Source: Tatumella morbirosei (GTDB lineage Bacteria > Pseudomonadota > Gammaproteobacteria > Enterobacterales > Enterobacteriaceae). From it: a stretch of 64,000 bases of DNA. The translations under genes were made by a program, and so were the position numbers. Of the stretch, positions 61,236 through 64,000 are shown piece after piece; position 1 is the first letter of the stretch, and every line of letters begins with the position of its first letter. The notes beneath the pieces were generated by a model. That model saw nothing but the letters and a program-made list of their open reading frames with translations. It did not search any database and had not been told where the DNA came from. The stretch is taken from assembly GCF_000757425.2 (NCBI RefSeq), contig NZ_JPKR02000003.1, forward strand, positions 1,736,001 to 1,800,000. The letters are read 5' to 3'.

Positions 61236-62567
61236 TTAGTGAGGCTTTTGCTGTTCCCCTTCCTGCGCTGAATCAGCCGCTTCACTCCCGTTCTCTTCCT
61301 CTTCCGGCAGATTGACCATAGTATTCTGAATATCTTCTTCATCAATGGCCGGGTTCAGTGCTACCGCCAGCGGTGAACTCACCAGACCATCGGTTAATGG
61401 CACGTGCGGAACCTGATCTTCCTGGGTCACTTCCGGCAGGGAAGAACGCAGACGGGTCAGCCCGATAATCACCGCGCAGCAGACCACGAAAAAGGCATAC
61501 AGCATATTTCCCCCCAGCGGTTGCATCAAGGCACCGGTCAGCAAGGGACCGATACTGGCACCGATTCCATACGACATCAGCAAACAGGCTGTCAGCGAAA
61601 CCCGACGTTCTGCAAGTATCCGGTCATTGGCCAGTGCTACCGCCAGAGGGTACAAAGCAAACTGCATCATACTCGCGACAAACGCGATACCGGTGACCGG
61701 AGCAAAACCCAGATGCTTGAGTATTGCCAGCGGTAACGACGCCAGCAGGAAAATAATCGCCGTGAAAAACAGCAGCCGTTGTCGGTCATAGCGGTCTGAC
61801 AGCCAGCTCAGGGGAAACTGAGTGACCAGCCCGGCAAAGATGGTGGCTGCCATAAAAATACCGGTCTGGGAAGTTGTCAACCCCATCTGACTGGCATACA
61901 CCGGAGCCATCCCATAAAAAGCCCCGGTCACCATTCCCGTCAGCAGTGTAATCACCAGAATTCGTGGAATGGTCTTTAAGAAATAACTCAGTTCAAGCGG
62001 TGCCGGTGACATAGGATGAACTTTAGTCCGGGTGGTCAGCGCGATGGGAACCAGACACAGCGCAAAACACAGAGCAACAATCAGTAACGGCAACATGCCA
62101 AAACCACTTTGCAGGGTGAGGATTATCTGCCCCGCAGACAATCCGAGATAAGTTGCGACCATGTACAGCCCGAAAATCACCCCTCGCTGGTTAGACTCTG
62201 CCTGATCATTCAGCCAGCTTTCCAGCACCATATACTGACTCATCATGCACAGCCCGATGATAAAACGCAGCACTATCCATACCGGAACATACGCGCTCAT
62301 CCCATGGCCAATCACCGATGCAGTGATAATCCCCGCGCAGGCAACGTAAGCACGAATATGCCCTACCCTGGCTATCAGGTTATGCCCGACTTTACCCCCC
62401 ACCACCAGCCCGATGTAATGAGCCGCAGTAATTAATCCAATCACCGTACCACTGACGCTTTCGTGGGCCAGCCGTAATGAGACGTAAGTCGTCAGTAAGC
62501 CTGAACCCAGTAACATCAGGAGAGTGGTGGTATACAAAGGCAGAAAGGTATTTAAAATTTTTTGCAT
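61236..62567 (-). CDS. MFS transporter, YcaD-like, with acidic tail
   Basis: Major facilitator of 443 residues with 12 helices, of the same type as E. coli YcaD (382 residues). Conserved: LLLGSGLLTTYVSLRLAHE-like first helix (as LMLLGSGLLTTYVS), GLVVGGKVGHNLIARVGHIRAY, MVLESWLNDQAESNQRGVIFGLYMV, and FPLSWLSDRYDRQRLL. The last 60 residues form an extra cytoplasmic tail very rich in Glu, Asp and Gln (NLPEEEENGSEAADSAQEGE). The ATG at 62567 has a GGAG site; the longer upstream frame is rejected. Substrate unknown. Confidence 0.85.
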   Translation of the reverse strand: MQKILNTFLPLYTTTLLMLLGSGLLTTYVSLRLAHESVSGTVIGLITAAHYIGLVVGGKVGHNLIARVGHIRAYVACAGIITASVIGHGMSAYVPVWIVLRFIIGLCMMSQYMVLESWLNDQAESNQRGVIFGLYMVATYLGLSAGQIILTLQSGFGMLPLLIVALCFALCLVPIALTTRTKVHPMSPAPLELSYFLKTIPRILVITLLTGMVTGAFYGMAPVYASQMGLTTSQTGIFMAATIFAGLVTQFPLSWLSDRYDRQRLLFFTAIIFLLASLPLAILKHLGFAPVTGIAFVASMMQFALYPLAVALANDRILAERRVSLTACLLMSYGIGASIGPLLTGALMQPLGGNMLYAFFVVCCAVIIGLTRLRSSLPEVTQEDQVPHVPLTDGLVSSPLAVALNPAIDEEDIQNTMVNLPEEEENGSEAADSAQEGEQQKPH

Positions 62568-62694
62568 TAAATCTCCGCGAGAGTTATTCACAGAATGAAT
62601 GAATAACGCCCGGGAACAGAGGACCACCGACCTGAACAGTCGCTCTGTTGGTCAGTCCGATACAGAGCATCCTTGCCCTGCGCTTCCATCATCC

Positions 62695-64000
62695 TTACAG
62701 GTGTGGAAAATTGATATGATTCCCGGGCGCTTCCCGATGTAAATGAATAAAGTTCAGGTGACGCTCATATTGATCAAGGATATCTATGATCACCTGCTCT
62801 TTACTGTAGTCCATCAAATCGTTCCCCTGGCTACCTTCGACTAAAAAAGTTTCCAGTCGGTAGTAGGTCGACTTGCCACTTCTGGCCCGGTATGTGAAAC
62901 CAGGAATCGAGTATTTCTGTGGCCAAATCTGATAAACAAAGTTTTGCTCCTCTCCCAGATTGACCGTCAACGCCAGATGCCCCAGGTCCTGGTCTGCCTC
63001 GGCTGGCAGATTTTCCAGTTGCACCTGAGCTCCACGATATTCGAGCTCCTTTGCCACTTCCTGCATCGCAGGAAAACAGGTGTTATCCAGCATGGCACGG
63101 GTATAGGTCGTCCCCGGATAGTTCATCAGCCGTGAAAGACGTTTTTTCCAGCTCAGACGGTCATTGGCTGTCGCCAGGTAAGGTGCCGTATCCCGGCTGG
63201 CACTGACCCGACGATAATCCTCAACTTTCAGTGATTTATACAGTCCGGCCATCACGAAGAACATCACAAAACTAAACGGCAGCCCCATAATCACTGTGGT
63301 GCTTTGCAGTGCCGACACACCGTTAGTCATCAGCATGCCGAGTGTCAGTACACCGATCGCTATCGACCAGAAGATACGAATCCAGTTCGGGGCATCGCTG
63401 TTAATATCTTTAAGTCGTGAGGTGAAATTCCCCAGCACCAGGGCACCGGAATCCGCAGATGTCACATAAAAAAGCAGACCTGTGATCGTGGCGACAGAAG
63501 CGCTGAAGGTGAAGGCCGGATACTGAGCCAGCAGATTATAGAAACCTCGTTCAGGGTGAGCCATAACATCCGCGGCAAAGGCAGCATTGCCATGGATAAT
63601 CTGATACAGCGCCGCATTCCCAAAGACTGACAGCCATAACAATGTGAAGGCAAACGGGATAATCAGCGTACCCAATACAAATTCGCGAATCGTTCTGCCA
63701 CGGGAAATACGAGCCAGAAACAAACCGACAAACGGCGACCAGGCTACCCACCAGGCCCAGAAAAACAGCGTCCAGTTATTCATCCACTCGGTCGGGCGGT
63801 CGAAAGCAAAGGTGTTTAATGTCATCCCCATAAAGCGATTAATGTAATCACCTACATTCAGTACCAGGGCATTCAGCAGAAACTCCGTATTACCGAAAAA
63901 CAGCACGAAAATAATCAGCCCCAATGCCAGCAAGACATTGAGTTCAGACAGCATACGGATTCCTTTATCCACCCCCGAGGTGACCGAGATGGTAGCAATC
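62695..64000 (-). CDS. betT: BCCT family transporter BetT, C-terminal part (partial)
   Basis: C-terminal 434 residues of a betaine/choline/carnitine transporter; the frame is open to the window edge, and full-length BetT is about 677 residues. Visible are the tryptophan-rich substrate helix WTLFFWAWWVAWSPFVGLFLARISRGRTIREFV in blocks, the helix TSADSGALVLGNFTS and, after the last helix (IMGLPFSFVMFFVMAGLYKSL), a soluble C-terminal domain of about 200 residues as in high-affinity choline transporter BetT, where it takes part in osmosensing. Probably imports choline for glycine betaine synthesis; betIBA would be expected beyond the edge. Confidence 0.9.
   Translation of the reverse strand, partial: IATISVTSGVDKGIRMLSELNVLLALGLIIFVLFFGNTEFLLNALVLNVGDYINRFMGMTLNTFAFDRPTEWMNNWTLFFWAWWVAWSPFVGLFLARISRGRTIREFVLGTLIIPFAFTLLWLSVFGNAALYQIIHGNAAFAADVMAHPERGFYNLLAQYPAFTFSASVATITGLLFYVTSADSGALVLGNFTSRLKDINSDAPNWIRIFWSIAIGVLTLGMLMTNGVSALQSTTVIMGLPFSFVMFFVMAGLYKSLKVEDYRRVSASRDTAPYLATANDRLSWKKRLSRLMNYPGTTYTRAMLDNTCFPAMQEVAKELEYRGAQVQLENLPAEADQDLGHLALTVNLGEEQNFVYQIWPQKYSIPGFTYRARSGKSTYYRLETFLVEGSQGNDLMDYSKEQVIIDILDQYERHLNFIHLHREAPGNHINFPHL

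Overview
The window is chromosomal DNA of an enterobacterium (Enterobacterales). The conserved blocks ettA, nadR-radA-serB-ytjB, yjjG-rimI-holD, rsmC, three tandem tRNA-Leu(CAG) genes, a yjjZ-like gene and opgB follow the region of the E. coli map just before thr. Proteins such as EttA and RadA are close to their E. coli counterparts. The accessory content (urea carboxylase, urt, gab, betT) would suit the Erwiniaceae (Tatumella, Pantoea, Erwinia), but that placement is inference.

Layout. 1-6.8 kb: end of urea carboxylase, a GntR/FCD regulator and the urtABCDE urea importer on the plus strand. 6.8-8.4 kb: TetR regulator plus EamA exporter. 8.5-14.8 kb: ettA, nadR (broken by a one-base frameshift), radA, serB, ytjB. 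15-19 kb: accessory module of glyoxalase, AldA-like dehydrogenase, AEC transporter and LysR. 19-22.2 kb: yjjG-rimI-holD, rsmC, three identical tRNA-Leu genes. 22.3-28 kb: Fur-box-controlled yjjZ-like gene, YbaK-type deacylase, MFS permease, opgB, RcnB-like lipoprotein. 28-29.3 kb: AT-rich island with a short tandem repeat and an orphan class II microcin precursor. 29.5-34.4 kb: liv-type ABC operon behind a near-consensus sigma-54 promoter and NtrC-like sites placed as at glnA.

34.4-45.4 kb is the most notable part. It holds an LLM flavin monooxygenase, a GNAT acetyltransferase, an M20 amidohydrolase, an MmgE/PrpD protein and a polar amino acid ABC importer. This is the gene set of the B. subtilis yxeKLMNOPQ operon (S-(2-succino)cysteine / S-alkylcysteine salvage: acetylate, oxidatively cleave C-S, deacetylate), here split into three transcription units. 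An HcxA-like 2-oxoacid dehydrogenase and a BisC-type molybdenum S/N-oxide reductase are added. 45.4-49.5 kb is a second importer operon (fused permease-ATPase, binding protein, class II aldolase, D-2-hydroxyacid dehydrogenase), divergent from a LysR gene with its own sigma-54-like promoter.

50.8-60.2 kb continues the nitrogen theme: ArgE-like deacylase, DUF1028 and RidA; a dimethylarginine hydrolase; then gabP, gabT, gabR and sad for GABA. 60.4-64 kb: WaaE-like glycosyltransferase, YcaD-like MFS transporter and the C-terminal part of BetT.

Taken together, much of the window serves scavenging of nitrogen and probably sulfur compounds (urea, amino acids, S-substituted cysteines, methylarginine, GABA), set around housekeeping genes in conserved order. 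All functional calls come from reading motifs and comparing with remembered family members; no database search was run.
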